Shown: positions 48,336-58,184, numbered from the stretch's first letter. The stretch: 64,000 nt of DNA from an uncultured Microbacterium sp. (GCF_900078385.1 NZ_FLQR01000013.1:20949-84948); one strand, 5' to 3'. Notes: generated from the sequence alone by a model not told the origin. Numbers and translations: made by a program.

Positions 48336-49367
48336 TTATAGGTCATCGAGTCTCAGCGCCTCGTCCGCGCGCGGCACGCGCAGGTGGGCGTAGGCGTCGG
48401 GCGTCGCGATGCGGCCGCGGGGCGTGCGGCCCATGAGGCCGATGCGGACGAGGTACGGCTCGACGACCGACTCGATGGTCTCGGCCTCCTCGCCGACCGT
48501 GACGGCGAGGGTGTTCAGGCCCACCGGCCCGCCGCGGAAGCGTCGGATGAGCGCGTCCAGCACCGCGCGGTCCAGCCGGTCCAGGCCGATGGCATCGACG
48601 TCGTAGAGGTCCAGCGCGGCGGACACGTCCGCGTCGGTGGCCGAGCCGGCATCCCCGCCGTGGACGACGACGTAGTCGCGCACGCGGCGCAGCAGCCGGT
48701 TGGCGATGCGCGGGGTCCCCCGCGACCGGCGGGCGATCTCGGCGCGGGCGATGGGCGGAACCTCGACGGACAGCACGCTGGCCGAGCGCTCGACGACCAG
48801 TTCGAGTTCCGCGGCGTCGTAGTACTCGAGGTGCGCCGTGAAGCCGAAGCGATCGCGGAGCGGGTTCGGCAGAAGACCCGACCGCGTCGTCGCGCCGACG
48901 AGGGTGAACGGCGCGAGGTCGAGCGGGATACTGGTGGCGCCGGCACCCTTGCCGACCATGATGTCGATCCGGAAGTCCTCCATGGCGAGGTACAGCATCT
49001 CCTCGGCTGCGCGCGTCATCCGGTGGATCTCGTCGATGAAGAGGACTTCGCCGGGCAGGAGGCTCGACAGCAGCGCGGCGAGGTCGCCGGCGTGCTGGAT
49101 GGCGGGACCGCTCGACAGGCGCAGAGGGCGTTCGCTCTCGTGCGCGACGATCATCGCGAGCGTCGTCTTGCCGAGCCCGGGCGGGCCGGACAGGAGGATG
49201 TGGTCGGCGGGGCGCTGTTGGATGCGGGCGGCGTCGAGCAGCAGCTGCAGCTGGCGGCGGACCTTGTGCTGTCCGATGAACTCGGCGAGCGATGCGGGGC
49301 GGAGGGCGCCTTCGACGGCGAGCTCCCCCAGATCCTCGGCGAGGCTCGGGTCGCGCGGCTCAGACAC
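48336..49367 (-). CDS. ruvB: Holliday junction branch migration ATPase RuvB
   Basis: RuvB hexamers pump DNA through RuvA-bound Holliday junctions. The 343-residue AAA+ protein has [14 protein letters not shown], Walker [14 protein letters not shown] near residue 60, Walker B FIDEIHRM, the [17 protein letters not shown] sensor and arginine-finger region, and a winged-helix C-terminus ([17 protein letters not shown]). It overlaps ruvA by eight bases. Confidence 0.97.
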   Translation of the reverse strand: MSEPRDPSLAEDLGELAVEGALRPASLAEFIGQHKVRRQLQLLLDAARIQQRPADHILLSGPPGLGKTTLAMIVAHESERPLRLSSGPAIQHAGDLAALLSSLLPGEVLFIDEIHRMTRAAEEMLYLAMEDFRIDIMVGKGAGATSIPLDLAPFTLVGATTRSGLLPNPLRDRFGFTAHLEYYDAAELELVVERSASVLSVEVPPIARAEIARRSRGTPRIANRLLRRVRDYVVVHGGDAGSATDADVSAALDLYDVDAIGLDRLDRAVLDALIRRFRGGPVGLNTLAVTVGEEAETIESVVEPYLVRIGLMGRTPRGRIATPDAYAHLRVPRADEALRLDDL

Positions 49368-49980
49368 CGCTCTGCTCCGTCCGCGCGGGTCCGAGGTGGG
49401 CGAGGGAGAGCTTCAGCAACGCGGCGACGGAGCCCAGCTCGGCCGGCGTCGCCCCCGCGGAGACCTCGGTCACGGTATCGATGCAGACGCGTTCGCTCCA
49501 GCCGAGTGCGACGAGTGCGGAGATGACCTGGCTCGCGACCGCGGGTGCCACGGCGCCCCGCGCCCCGCCGGTGCGGCCGGTCGGCAGGAGCTTGCCGGCG
49601 AGCTGGACGACGATGAGCTTCGCGGTCTTCGGGCCGATGCCCGACACGCGCCGGAACGGCGCATCGTCCTCAGCGGTCACGGCATCCGCGATCTGGTCCA
49701 CCGTCAGGGACGACAGCACCCCGAGGGCCGATTTCGGACCGACCCCCGAAACGCTCAGCAGCTGTGTGAAGACGGTGAGCTCCTCGCGCTCCTGGAACCC
49801 GAAGAGCGACAGGGCGTCCTCGCGCACGATGAGATTCGTGTGCAGCACGATCTCGTCCCCGATGTGGAACTCGCGCGTCACGGCGGGCGTCACAGCCACC
49901 GCGAAGCCGACGCCGCCCACGTCGACGACGAGGCTGTCGGCATCGAGGTGCAGGACGCGTCCGCGCAGCGAGGAGATCAT
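49360..49980 (-). CDS. ruvA: Holliday junction DNA helicase subunit RuvA
   Basis: RuvA binds four-way junctions and recruits RuvB. The 206-residue protein has the N-terminal OB fold ([25 protein letters not shown]), two helix-hairpin-helix motifs ([16 protein letters not shown] and [16 protein letters not shown]) and the C-terminal RuvB-binding domain. A TAGGCT -10 box lies six bases before the ATG, so it probably has its own leaderless promoter separate from ruvC. Confidence 0.97.
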   Translation of the reverse strand: MISSLRGRVLHLDADSLVVDVGGVGFAVAVTPAVTREFHIGDEIVLHTNLIVREDALSLFGFQEREELTVFTQLLSVSGVGPKSALGVLSSLTVDQIADAVTAEDDAPFRRVSGIGPKTAKLIVVQLAGKLLPTGRTGGARGAVAPAVASQVISALVALGWSERVCIDTVTEVSAGATPAELGSVAALLKLSLAHLGPARTEQSGV

Positions 49981-49986
49981 GCCTCG

Positions 49987-49992
49987 AGCCTA
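49987..49992 (-). promoter_or_regulatory. -10 box of leaderless ruvA promoter
   Basis: TAGGCT on the minus strand, six bases (CGAGGC) before the ruvA ATG at 49980. Confidence 0.6.
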
Positions 49993-50027
49993 CGCATCGG
50001 TTCGCATCTTTGTTCGAGCGACACGCG

Positions 50028-50594
50028 TCACCGGCGGGCGAGCCGCTCCGCGTCGGCCCACGCGCGCTGCGCGGGGGTGAGCGCGGCGGTCGTCGTGGCG
50101 GTGCCCGAGGCTCCGCCGCGCCACGCGTGGCAGAGCGCGATCGCGAGGGCGTCGGCCGCGTCGGCGGGCTGCGGGAGCGCGTCGAGGCGCAGCACGCGCG
50201 CGACCATCGTCTGGACCTGCCGCTTGTCGGCAGACCCGTAGCCGGTCACCGCCGCCTTCACCTCGGACGGCGTGTGGGTGGCGGCCGGGAGTCCGTACTC
50301 CCCCGCGAGGAGAAGAGCGATGCCGCTGGCCTGCGCGGTCCCCATCACGGTGTTGCGGTTCTGCTGCGCGAAGACCCGCTCGACCGCGACGACGTCCGGA
50401 CGGTGCGTGTCCAGCACCTCGCGGATGCCGGCGGCGATCATCGCGAGACGGCGCTCGATCGGGAGCTCGTGGTCCGAGCGCACGACGCCGACGTGGACGA
50501 GGGTCGCCGACCGGTCGCGCCCGACGTCGACGACGCCGACACCGCAGCGGGTGAGGCCCGGGTCGATGCCGAGGACGCGAAGGGTGGATGCCAC
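50028..50594 (-). CDS. ruvC: crossover junction endodeoxyribonuclease RuvC
   Basis: RuvC resolves Holliday junctions. The 188-residue protein carries the first acidic motif RVLGIDPGLTRCG (catalytic Asp), VAVERVFAQQN (Glu), and DAADALAIALCHAW (the final Asp pair). The GTG start lies six bases after a TACCGT -10-like box, so it may be leaderless. The C-terminal 30 residues are Ala/Thr-rich and not conserved. Confidence 0.96.
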   Translation of the reverse strand: MASTLRVLGIDPGLTRCGVGVVDVGRDRSATLVHVGVVRSDHELPIERRLAMIAAGIREVLDTHRPDVVAVERVFAQQNRNTVMGTAQASGIALLLAGEYGLPAATHTPSEVKAAVTGYGSADKRQVQTMVARVLRLDALPQPADAADALAIALCHAWRGGASGTATTTAALTPAQRAWADAERLARR

Positions 50595-50600
50595 GCCCCC

Positions 50601-50606
50601 ACGGTA
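50601..50606 (-). promoter_or_regulatory. -10-like box of leaderless ruvC promoter
   Basis: TACCGT on the minus strand, six bases (GGGGGC) before the ruvC GTG. It is a weaker match than the others but has the same spacing. Confidence 0.45.
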
Positions 50607-50646
50607 CGGGCGACCCCCGACGGGCGCGATCAGGCGCGCCCGCGAC

Positions 50647-51411
50647 TCACTCGTCGCTCTCGTTCTCGAGCTCGGCCTGCACCTCGGCCGTGAGGTCGAA
50701 GTTGCTGAAGACGTTCTGCACGTCGTCGCTGTCCTCGAGGGCGTCGATGAGACGGAACACCTTGCGCGCGGTCTCGGCGTCGATCTCCACCTTGAGCGAG
50801 GGGACGAACTCGACGTCGGCGGACTCGTAGTCCAGACCCGCCTCCTGGAGGGCGACGCGGACCGAGACGAGGTCCGAGGCGTCGGTGACGACCTCGAAGC
50901 CCTGCGCGTGCGGCTCGACCTCTTCGGCGCCGGCCTCGAGGGCGGCGAGCATGACGTCGTCCTCGGTCGTGCCCTCGCCGGAGACGACGATGACGCCCTT
51001 GCGGTGGAAGTTGTAGGCGACCGAGCCGGGGTCGGCGAGCGTGCCGCCGTTGCGGGTCAGCGCGGTGCGCACCTCGGCGGCCGCACGGTTCTTGTTGTCC
51101 GTGAGGCACTCGATCAAGAGCGCGACGCCGTTGGGACCGTAGCCCTCGTACACGATCGTCGTGTACTCGACGGCCTCCCCGCCGATGCCCGCGCCGCGCT
51201 TGACGGCGCGGTCGATGTTGTCGTTGGGGACCGAGGTCTTCTTCGCCTTCTGGATGGCGTCGTAGAGGGTGGGGTTACCCGCGAGGTCCGCGCCGCCGAG
51301 CTTGGCGGCGACTTCGATGTTCTTGATGAGCTTGGCGAACGACTTGGCACGGCGAGAGTCGATGACGGCTTTCTTGTGCTTGGTCGTCGCCCACTTGGAG
51401 TGGCCGGACAT
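50647..51411 (-). CDS. yebC: YebC/PmpR-family regulatory protein
   Basis: A 254-residue YebC-family protein, members of which act as transcriptional regulators or help ribosomes at polyproline. It begins with the family signature [21 protein letters not shown] and contains [20 protein letters not shown], and [19 protein letters not shown]. The order yebC-ruvC-ruvA-ruvB is widely conserved. A TAGACT box lies seven bases before the ATG. Confidence 0.96.
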   Translation of the reverse strand: MSGHSKWATTKHKKAVIDSRRAKSFAKLIKNIEVAAKLGGADLAGNPTLYDAIQKAKKTSVPNDNIDRAVKRGAGIGGEAVEYTTIVYEGYGPNGVALLIECLTDNKNRAAAEVRTALTRNGGTLADPGSVAYNFHRKGVIVVSGEGTTEDDVMLAALEAGAEEVEPHAQGFEVVTDASDLVSVRVALQEAGLDYESADVEFVPSLKVEIDAETARKVFRLIDALEDSDDVQNVFSNFDLTAEVQAELENESDE

Positions 51412-51418
51412 GACGATC

Positions 51419-51424
51419 AGTCTA
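51419..51424 (-). promoter_or_regulatory. -10 box of (near-)leaderless yebC promoter
   Basis: TAGACT on the minus strand, seven bases (GATCGTC) before the yebC ATG. Confidence 0.55.
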
Positions 51425-51458
51425 AAGGGGCGCGCCCGAGGACACGGTGCGGAGCGCG

Positions 51459-52196
51459 CTAGAGCGCACTGCGCAGCGCCTCCGCGTCGTAGTGGCCGGG
51501 TCGCGCGGTGCCGGCCGACAGGAGCTCGAGCGACTTCTTGTACTGGCGGCGCCCGATGAGGCGATAGAGGATGCGGATCGCCGCCGGCACCTCCGCGATG
51601 AAGGCGTCCAGCCGATCCGGACTCAGGGAGTCCTGGATGATCCCGAAGAAGAGGAAGATCTGCGACCGGTCGTACGCCTTCTGCGCCTCCTCGCCGACGG
51701 CATCCCATTCGGACTGGCTGAACACCTCGCCCATGACGGGGAGCGCGAGCTCCTCCTCGCGGGCCAGGTGCAGCCGCAGCAGTGCGCCGATCTCCTCGAC
51801 GTGTGCCGCGAACGCCTCCGCCGTCGCGACGCCGGGCCGCGTCGTCCACGCGTCGGACAGCGGCGCCGCCGCGTCCAGCAGCGCCGCCACCCGCGCGTGG
51901 TGCTGCTTCATGAGCTCGACATGCGGAGTGCAGGCCGGGCGCCGCGTCTCCATCGGCCCCCAGTAGTACTCGTCCTCGAGGTGGTGATGGTGGTGCAGGG
52001 CGTCCCCCACCATCGCGACGCCGCGTGCGACCGCCGCGACGCGCTTCGGATCGCCCGGCGGTGTCCGGCGGATGCCGGTGGGCATGACGCTGTAGAGGCG
52101 ACGGAACGCGTCGTGGACGAACACGAGGTCCTCGGTGTCGCACCCCGCATCCTCCGGTGCCGGCCCTCCCGATGACGGCAGCGCTGTGGCGGCCAC
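51459..52196 (-). CDS. hemerythrin-domain protein
   Basis: A 245-residue soluble protein whose first 160 residues form a hemerythrin-like four-helix bundle. Candidate di-iron ligands are visible: an early [10 protein letters not shown] histidine, the unusual [14 protein letters not shown] cluster, KQHHARV, and [18 protein letters not shown]. Such proteins bind oxygen, NO or iron. The C-terminal 80 residues are helical with no known domain. The GTG start is preceded by GGGGGAGG. It is divergent from the PLP decarboxylase gene across 129 bases. Confidence 0.9.
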   Translation of the reverse strand: MAATALPSSGGPAPEDAGCDTEDLVFVHDAFRRLYSVMPTGIRRTPPGDPKRVAAVARGVAMVGDALHHHHHLEDEYYWGPMETRRPACTPHVELMKQHHARVAALLDAAAPLSDAWTTRPGVATAEAFAAHVEEIGALLRLHLAREEELALPVMGEVFSQSEWDAVGEEAQKAYDRSQIFLFFGIIQDSLSPDRLDAFIAEVPAAIRILYRLIGRRQYKKSLELLSAGTARPGHYDAEALRSAL

Positions 52197-52237
52197 GGCC
52201 TCCCCCTCCCCCGACCCCCCGGCTGGTCGATGGCGGG

Positions 52238-52243
52238 ATGCTA
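52238..52243 (-). promoter_or_regulatory. -10 box of hemerythrin gene
   Basis: TAGCAT on the minus strand, 41 bases before the GTG at 52196. Confidence 0.45.
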
Positions 52244-52325
52244 GCCCCGCACGAGCCCGGCGGGCAATCCCCGCGGCCGCCGGGGCCGTTGTATCAGGGG
52301 GGTGAGGCGGGCACACTTCGGTGTT

Positions 52326-53705
52326 ATGGACGATCGGCGTCGTGCTCTGGAGGCCGCCCACGCGGCGGCGCTCGGCTTCCTGAACGGTCTCGACGAGCGG
52401 CCCGTGTGGCCGCGCGCCGGCATCGAGGACATGCTCGAGGTCTTCGGGGACGACCTCCCCGAGGAGGGTCAGGATGCCGCTGCCGTCGTGACCGATCTGG
52501 CCGAGCGCGCGGATCCCGGGCTCGTCGCCATCCCGGGGGGACGGTTCTTCGGTTTCGTCATCGGAGGGACGCTGCCGGCGGCCCTCGCGGCGGACTGGCT
52601 GGTCTCGGCCTGGGATCAGAACTCCGGCTCCTCCACGATGACGACCGCGACGGTCGCGCTCGAGCGGATCGCGGGACGGTGGGTGTGCCGCCTGATGGGT
52701 CTGCCGGAGTCCGCGGCCGTCGGCTGGGTGACCGGGGCGCAGATGTCGAACTTCGTCTGCCTCGCCGTCGCGCAGCACGCCGTGCTGCGGCGCGTCGGCT
52801 GGGATCTGACGCGCCAGGGCCTCCGCGGAGCGCCGCCGCTGCGTCTCATCGTCGGACGGCACCGGCACGGATCGGTGGACCGCGCCGCGCGGTTCGCCGG
52901 CATCGGGGCGGACGAGCTCATCGTGGTCGAGACGGACGAGGAAGGGCGGATGCTGCCCGCGGCGCTCGCCGAGGTGCTCGCCGGCGGCCGGGACGTGCCG
53001 ACGATCGTGTGCCTGCAGGCGGGCGAGGTGCACACCGGCGCGTTCGATCCGTTCGACGAGCTGATCCCCCTCGCCCGCGCCGCGGGCGCGTGGATCCATG
53101 TGGACGGCGCGTTCGGTCTCTGGGCGGCCGCGACACCGGGACTGCGGCATCTCGTCGCGGGAGCCGAGGGCGCTGATTCGTGGACCACCGACGCGCACAA
53201 GACGCTCAACGTCCCCTACGACTGCGGGATGGCGATCATCCGAGACCCCGCCGACGCGATCGCGATGTTCCGGACCGGCGGGGACTACCTGATGTACACG
53301 AGCCTGGACCCGTGGGACGTGAACCCCGAGCTGTCCCGGCGCGGCCGCGGCGTGCCGGCGTGGGCGGCCCTGCGAAGCCTCGGCCGCCGCGGGGTGGCGG
53401 ACCTCGTCGACCGGCTGCACGCCCATGCGCGCCGGCTCGAGGCGGGCCTGCGCACAATCGAGGGCGTGACGGTCGTCAACGACGTCGTCTACACGCAGGT
53501 CATGTTCCGGCTCGACGACGACGATGCGACACGCGCGCTCGGCGCCGCCATCCTCGCCGACGGCACGGCGGCCCTCACCGGGGCGGAGTGGAATGGGCAC
53601 GCGACGCTGCGCTGCTCGATGTCGTCGTGGGCGACGACCGACGCCGACATCGACCTGACCCTCGCGGCCATCGCGCGGCTCGTCGCCGAGACGCGGAGAG
53701 GCTGA
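52326..53705 (+). CDS. PLP-dependent group II decarboxylase-family protein
   Basis: A 459-residue fold-type I PLP enzyme related to aromatic-L-amino-acid/glutamate decarboxylases. Signs are FFGFVIGGTLPAAL and QNSGSSTMTTATVALERI near the N-terminus, WIHVDGAFGLWAA (PLP aspartate), and the Schiff-base lysine in DAHKTLNVPYDCG near residue 290. The substrate cannot be told; amino-acid decarboxylation or a lyase-type reaction are options. Start at ATG 52326 begins the conserved region, though its ribosome-binding site is weak. It ends 17 bases from the convergent pdxT. Confidence 0.9.
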   Translation: MDDRRRALEAAHAAALGFLNGLDERPVWPRAGIEDMLEVFGDDLPEEGQDAAAVVTDLAERADPGLVAIPGGRFFGFVIGGTLPAALAADWLVSAWDQNSGSSTMTTATVALERIAGRWVCRLMGLPESAAVGWVTGAQMSNFVCLAVAQHAVLRRVGWDLTRQGLRGAPPLRLIVGRHRHGSVDRAARFAGIGADELIVVETDEEGRMLPAALAEVLAGGRDVPTIVCLQAGEVHTGAFDPFDELIPLARAAGAWIHVDGAFGLWAAATPGLRHLVAGAEGADSWTTDAHKTLNVPYDCGMAIIRDPADAIAMFRTGGDYLMYTSLDPWDVNPELSRRGRGVPAWAALRSLGRRGVADLVDRLHAHARRLEAGLRTIEGVTVVNDVVYTQVMFRLDDDDATRALGAAILADGTAALTGAEWNGHATLRCSMSSWATTDADIDLTLAAIARLVAETRRG

Positions 53706-53722
53706 GCCTTCCCGCGCGCTAG

Positions 53723-54313
53723 TCAGGCCGCGCGTACGAGATCGAGGAAGCGGCGGTGGAACCGCAGCTCCCCCGCCACCTCGGGGTGGAACGCCGTGCC
53801 GAGCAGGGCGCCCTGCTGGACCGCGACGATCCGATCGTCCTCGAGGGCGGCGAGCACCTCGACGCCCGGGCCGACCTCGGTCACGAGCGGCGCCCGGATG
53901 AACACGGCGTGCACCGGCGGATCCCCGAACGCGGGAACGCGCAGATCGGCCTCGAAAGAGTCCACCTGGCTTCCGAAGGCGTTCCGCCGCACCGTGACGT
54001 CGAGACCGCCGAGCGTCTCCTGGCCGACGATGCCGTCGGTGATGCGGTCGGCGAGCAGGATGAGCCCTGCGCAGGTCCCGTAAACGGGCAGTCCTCCGGC
54101 GATGGCATCCCGCAGCGGCTGCTGCAGGCCGAACGCGCGGGACAGCTTGTCGATGACGCTCGACTCCCCGCCCGGCAGGACGAGTCCCGCGACGTCTGCC
54201 AGCTCCTCGGGGCGCCGGACGAGCACGACCTCCGCCCCGAGGTCGGTCAGCACGCGGGCATGCTCGCGGACGTCGCCCTGCAGCGCGAGGACGCCGACGC
54301 GGGGGGCTGTCAC
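53723..54313 (-). CDS. pdxT: pyridoxal 5'-phosphate synthase glutaminase subunit
   Basis: PdxT hydrolyses glutamine and passes ammonia to PdxS. The 196-residue protein has [13 protein letters not shown], the oxyanion strand [14 protein letters not shown], the nucleophile [11 protein letters not shown] near residue 82, and the His-Glu pair in FHPEVAGE. The GTG at 54313 overlaps the pdxS stop (GTGA), so the two subunits are made together. Confidence 0.97.
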   Translation of the reverse strand: MTAPRVGVLALQGDVREHARVLTDLGAEVVLVRRPEELADVAGLVLPGGESSVIDKLSRAFGLQQPLRDAIAGGLPVYGTCAGLILLADRITDGIVGQETLGGLDVTVRRNAFGSQVDSFEADLRVPAFGDPPVHAVFIRAPLVTEVGPGVEVLAALEDDRIVAVQQGALLGTAFHPEVAGELRFHRRFLDLVRAA

Positions 54314-55194
54314 CAGCCGCGCTCGGACAGTCGGTGCGGGGCGGGGAGGTCGGCGACGTTGATGCCGACCATCGCCTCGCCGAGTCCGCGGGAGACCTCG
54401 GCGATGACCTTGGGGTCGTCGTGGAAGGTCGTCGCCTTGACGATCGCCGCCGCGCGCCGGGCGGGGTTGCCGCTCTTGAAGATGCCGGAGCCGACGAACA
54501 CGCCGTCGGCGCCGAGCTGCATCATCATCGCCGCGTCCGCGGGCGTCGCGACGCCGCCGGCGACGAACAGGACGACGGGAAGGGTGCCGGTCTCGGCGAC
54601 CTCTGCGACGAGCTCGTAGGGCGCCTGCAGCTCCTTCGCGGCGACGTACAGCTCGTCCTTGGTCTTCGAGCGCAGCACGTTGATCTCGCTCGTGATGGTG
54701 CGGATGTGCTTGGTAGCCTCCGAGACGTCGCCGGTGCCGGCCTCGCCCTTGGAGCGGATCATCGCCGCGCCCTCGGTGATGCGCCGGAGCGCCTCGCCCA
54801 GGTTCGTCGCCCCGCAGACGAACGGCACCGTGAAGTCCCACTTGTCGATGTGGTTGACGTAGTCGGCCGGCGAGAGCACCTCGGACTCGTCGATGTAGTC
54901 GACGCCGAGCTCCTGCAGCACCCGTGCCTCCACGAAGTGCCCGATGCGGGCCTTCGCCATGACGGGGATGGAGACGGCCTCGATGATGCTGTCGATCATG
55001 TCGGGGTCGCTCATGCGGGAGACGCCCCCCTGCGCGCGGATGTCCGCGGGCACGCGCTCGAGCGCCATGACGGCGACGGCGCCGGCGTCCTCGGCGATCT
55101 TCGCCTGGTCGGCGGTGACGACGTCCATGATGACGCCGCCCTTGAGCATCTCGGCGAGTCCGCGCTTGACGCGACCGGTTCCGGTGCTGGACAT
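54310..55194 (-). CDS. pdxS: pyridoxal 5'-phosphate synthase lyase subunit
   Basis: PdxS condenses ribose 5-phosphate, glyceraldehyde 3-phosphate and ammonia directly to PLP. The 294-residue barrel has [20 protein letters not shown], the active-site lysine in [12 protein letters not shown] near residue 80, and [26 protein letters not shown] site precedes the ATG. It is transcribed away from a MocR/PdxR-like regulator, the standard arrangement for PLP-controlled pdxST. Confidence 0.97.
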   Translation of the reverse strand: MSSTGTGRVKRGLAEMLKGGVIMDVVTADQAKIAEDAGAVAVMALERVPADIRAQGGVSRMSDPDMIDSIIEAVSIPVMAKARIGHFVEARVLQELGVDYIDESEVLSPADYVNHIDKWDFTVPFVCGATNLGEALRRITEGAAMIRSKGEAGTGDVSEATKHIRTITSEINVLRSKTKDELYVAAKELQAPYELVAEVAETGTLPVVLFVAGGVATPADAAMMMQLGADGVFVGSGIFKSGNPARRAAAIVKATTFHDDPKVIAEVSRGLGEAMVGINVADLPAPHRLSERGW

Positions 55195-55239
55195 GACTGG
55201 TTCCCCTCTTCGACGCGCGGGTCGCGTCGCTTCGCTATT

Positions 55240-55265
55240 GGCCTATGCCAGAAGCTAGCATGGCC
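55240..55265. promoter_or_regulatory. candidate PdxR operator with divergent promoters
   Basis: An imperfect inverted repeat, GGCCTATGC (55240-55248) and GCATGGCC (55258-55265), in the 107-base gap between pdxS and the MocR gene. It overlaps a plus-strand -10 box TAGCAT (55256-55261) and a minus-strand TAGCTT (55252-55257), so one bound regulator could control both directions. Confidence 0.5.
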
Positions 55266-55301
55266 TGAGTTGTGCCGGTGGACACATGAAGGACGGTGAC
55301 G

Positions 55302-56648
55302 GTGAGCGATTCGGCGATCACGGGGACCTCGGCGGCGGAGATCGCCGACAGCGTCCGCGCGCTCGTCGACAGCGGTCGCGTCTCCCCCGGCGAGGCCCTT
55401 CCCCCGGTGCGGGCGCTAGCCGATCGGCTCGGGGTCAACCGCAACACGGTCGTGGCCGCCTACCGCCTCCTCGGCCAGGCCGGGACGGTGGAGACGCTCG
55501 GCCGCGGCGGCACACGGGTCGCGGCGCCCGCGCCGCTGGCCGTCGAGGGCTACGCGCAGGACAGCGTCCTGCGCGACGTCGGCGACGGGAATCCCGACCC
55601 CGCGCTGATCCCCGACCCCTCCCGCGCCCTCACGGCGCTGGCCGGCCGGCCGATCCTCTACGGCGAGCCCGTCATCGACCCCGACCTCGAGCGCTGGGCG
55701 CGCGCGTGGATGACGCCGGACGTCGCGGACTCCGCCGCCCTCCGGCTGACGGTCACCGGCGGGGCCGTGGACGCCATGGAGCGCCTCCTCGCGCAGGCGC
55801 TCGTCCGCGACGACGCCGTGGCGCTCGAGGACCCCTGCTTCCTGTCCGGCATCCGCACCGTTCGTCTCGGCGGGTACCGCCCGGTCGCGGTCCCCGTCGA
55901 CGACGAGGGGATGACGGTGGAGGGGCTCCGCGCCGCCCTCGCGCAGGGCGTCCGCGCCGTGATCTGCACACCCCGCGCACAGAATCCGACCGGCGCGAGC
56001 CTCACGGCGACGCGTGCCGCGCAGCTGCGCGCGGTCCTCGCCGACCACCCGTACGTCCTCGTCATCGCGGACGACCACTTCTCGATGCTGACGCGCCAGC
56101 CGTACCACTCGATCATCGGTCCCGAGCATCGCCGGTGGGCGCTCGTCCGCTCGGTGTCGAAGTTCCTCGGTCCCGACATGTGCCTCGCCGTCACAGCCAC
56201 CGACCCCGAGACGGCCGATCGCCTCGCGATGCGGCTGAGCCCCGGCAGCACGTGGGTCAGCCACCTGCTGCAGCGTCTCGCCGTGGCTCTCGTGACCGAC
56301 CAGGGCGTCATGGCGGCCGTCGACCGGGCCGGCGAGCACTACCTCCATCAGAACCGGGCCTTCGCCGACCGGCTGACCGCCCTCGGCGTGCCGTGCGCGG
56401 CCGGCGACGGCCTCAGCCTGTGGGTCGACGTCGACGGCCCCGCGCGTCCGGTCGTCGAGCGGCTCATGCGCCGCGGCTGGCTCGCCCGCGCCGGCGACGA
56501 GTTCGTCCTCGGCGACGAGGGCGCCGCGCACCGCCTCCGCCTCACCGTCCATACGCTGTCCGATCCCGACGCCGAGCGGCTCGCCGCCGACGTCGCCGCC
56601 GCCGTCCGTGCGACGGCATCCCCCCGAGAGAAGGTCACCCGCTCGTGA
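55302..56648 (+). CDS. MocR/GntR-aminotransferase regulator, likely PdxR
   Basis: A 448-residue MocR-type regulator: an N-terminal GntR winged helix (about residues 1-75, with LPPVRALADRLGVNRNTVVAAYRLL) joined to a fold-type I aminotransferase-like domain that senses PLP. The PLP-lysine region reads VRSVSKFLGPDM near residue 285. Divergence from pdxST and four-base coupling to pdxY strongly suggest the PdxR role: activation of PLP synthesis when PLP is low. GTG 55302 is favoured by AAGGA eight bases upstream; 55296 is an alternative. Confidence 0.92.
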   Translation: MSDSAITGTSAAEIADSVRALVDSGRVSPGEALPPVRALADRLGVNRNTVVAAYRLLGQAGTVETLGRGGTRVAAPAPLAVEGYAQDSVLRDVGDGNPDPALIPDPSRALTALAGRPILYGEPVIDPDLERWARAWMTPDVADSAALRLTVTGGAVDAMERLLAQALVRDDAVALEDPCFLSGIRTVRLGGYRPVAVPVDDEGMTVEGLRAALAQGVRAVICTPRAQNPTGASLTATRAAQLRAVLADHPYVLVIADDHFSMLTRQPYHSIIGPEHRRWALVRSVSKFLGPDMCLAVTATDPETADRLAMRLSPGSTWVSHLLQRLAVALVTDQGVMAAVDRAGEHYLHQNRAFADRLTALGVPCAAGDGLSLWVDVDGPARPVVERLMRRGWLARAGDEFVLGDEGAAHRLRLTVHTLSDPDAERLAADVAAAVRATASPREKVTRS

Positions 56649-57496
56649 AGATCCTGTCGATCCAGTCCGCCGTCGCCTACGGCCATGTCGGCAACTCCGC
56701 CGCCGTCTTCCCGCTGCAGCGCATCGGCATCGAGGTCCTGCCGGTGTACACGGTGAACTTCTCGAACCACACGGGGTACGGCGAATGGGGCGGACCGATG
56801 ATCAGCCCCGACGACGTGGCCTCCGTCATCGCCGGCATCGAGGCACGCGGCGCGTTCCCCGACATCGACGTGGTCCTCTCCGGCTACCAGGGCGGCGAAG
56901 GCATCGCCGACGTCATCCTCGACACCGTCGCCCGGATCAAGGCCGCGAACCCGTCCGCCGTGTACGCGTGCGACCCCGTCATGGGCAACGCGACCTCGGG
57001 CTGCTTCGTCGCGCCCGCCATCCCGGTGCTGCTGCGCGAACGGGTCGTGCCGGCCGCCGACATCATCACGCCGAACCAGTTCGAGCTCGGCTTCCTGACC
57101 GGCACCGAGCCCGCCGATCTGGAATCGACGCTCGCCTCCGCCGACCTCGCGCGGGCCATGGGTCCCCGCACGGTGCTCGTGACGAGCGTCGAGCGCCCCG
57201 ACCGTCCCGAGGGCACGATCGAGATGCTCGCCGTGACCGACGACGGCGCGTGGATCGTCCAGACGCCGCACATCCCCATGAAGGCCAACGGGTCGGGAGA
57301 CGTGACGGCGGCGCTGTTCACGGCGCACTACCGCGCGACCGGCGACGCCGCCGCGGCCCTCGCGAAGACGACCTCGAGCGTCTACGACCTGCTGCGGATG
57401 ACGTTCGAGTCGGGGCAGCGCGAGCTGCAGCTCGTGGAGGCGCAGGAGTTCTACGCCCGCCCGCAGGAGCAGTTCGCGGTCACCCGGGTCCGCTGA
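56645..57496 (+). CDS. pdxY: pyridoxal kinase PdxY
   Basis: PdxY salvages pyridoxal by phosphorylating it with ATP. The 283-residue ribokinase-fold protein begins KILSIQSAVAYGHVGNSAAVFPLQ, the substrate-binding start of the family, and has VYACDPVMGN, DIITPNQFELGFLTG, LVTSVERPD and the catalytic KANGSGDVTAALF with the catalytic aspartate. The GTG at 56645 overlaps the regulator stop (GTGA), joining salvage to the same regulator that controls de novo PLP synthesis. Confidence 0.96.
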   Translation: MKILSIQSAVAYGHVGNSAAVFPLQRIGIEVLPVYTVNFSNHTGYGEWGGPMISPDDVASVIAGIEARGAFPDIDVVLSGYQGGEGIADVILDTVARIKAANPSAVYACDPVMGNATSGCFVAPAIPVLLRERVVPAADIITPNQFELGFLTGTEPADLESTLASADLARAMGPRTVLVTSVERPDRPEGTIEMLAVTDDGAWIVQTPHIPMKANGSGDVTAALFTAHYRATGDAAAALAKTTSSVYDLLRMTFESGQRELQLVEAQEFYARPQEQFAVTRVR

Positions 57497-57632
57497 GGCC
57501 CCGGCGCCGCCGCCAGGCCACCCGAGTCAGGCGATCTGCTCAGGACAGGGCGATCCGGCGGGAATCAGCCTGATCCCGGCCGGAGGCCTGATCTGGGCAG
57601 GTGGCCGGGCGCTCAAGCGCGGGCGCGAGGGG
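57497..57632. other. convergent pdxY-HIT gap with GCCTGATC repeats
   Basis: No gene is seen. A near-perfect dyad GGGAATCAG/CTGATCCC (57560-57577) and a second GCCTGATC copy (57586-57593) lie between the two convergent genes and probably serve as a two-way terminator; there is no T-run. Confidence 0.45.
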
Positions 57633-58184
57633 TCAGGATGCCGGCCAGGCGGCGGCGACCGCGTTGCGGACGTCGCCGAGCAGCTGCGGCAGGGCCTTGG
57701 TCTTCGCGATGATCGGGAAGAAGTTGGCATCCGTCGCCCACCGCGGCACGACGTGCTGGTGCAGGTGCGCGTCCACGCCGGCACCGGCGACACTCCCCTG
57801 GTTCATGCCGATGTTGAACCCGTCGCAGCGCGACACCTGGCGCAGCACCCGCATGGCGGTCTGCGTGAGGGCGCCGATCTCGGCGACCTCCTCGGCCGTC
57901 GCCTCGTCGTAGAGCCCGATATGCCGGTACGGGCACACGAGCAGATGCCCCGAGTTGTACGGGAACAGGTTCAGCAGCACATACGCGGTCTTCCCGCGCG
58001 CGACGATGAGCCCTTCCGTGTCGGACTTGTCCGGCGCCGCGCAGAACGGGCACTCCTCCCGGTGCGGCTCGGGTCCCGCCTGGATGTACGCCATGCGGTG
58101 CGGCGTCCAGAGGCGCTGGAATTCGTCCGGCACCCCCGGGAGCGTCGCGGCGTCCTCCAGGCGGGGCTCCGAGCCGTCCGTCAC
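57633..58184 (-). CDS. HIT-family nucleotide phosphorylase/hydrolase
   Basis: A 183-residue HIT protein with the catalytic [10 protein letters not shown] near residue 145 and paired zinc-type cysteines CPFC near 46. It occupies the slot directly after thrS that holds the Ap4A phosphorylase Rv2613c in M. tuberculosis, so breakdown of Ap4A made by stressed aminoacyl-tRNA synthetases is the likely job; this is by position and family, not tested. The GTG start overlaps the thrS stop (GTGA). The pgsA gene that usually follows is missing here. Confidence 0.92.
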   Translation of the reverse strand: MTDGSEPRLEDAATLPGVPDEFQRLWTPHRMAYIQAGPEPHREECPFCAAPDKSDTEGLIVARGKTAYVLLNLFPYNSGHLLVCPYRHIGLYDEATAEEVAEIGALTQTAMRVLRQVSRCDGFNIGMNQGSVAGAGVDAHLHQHVVPRWATDANFFPIIAKTKALPQLLGDVRNAVAAAWPAS

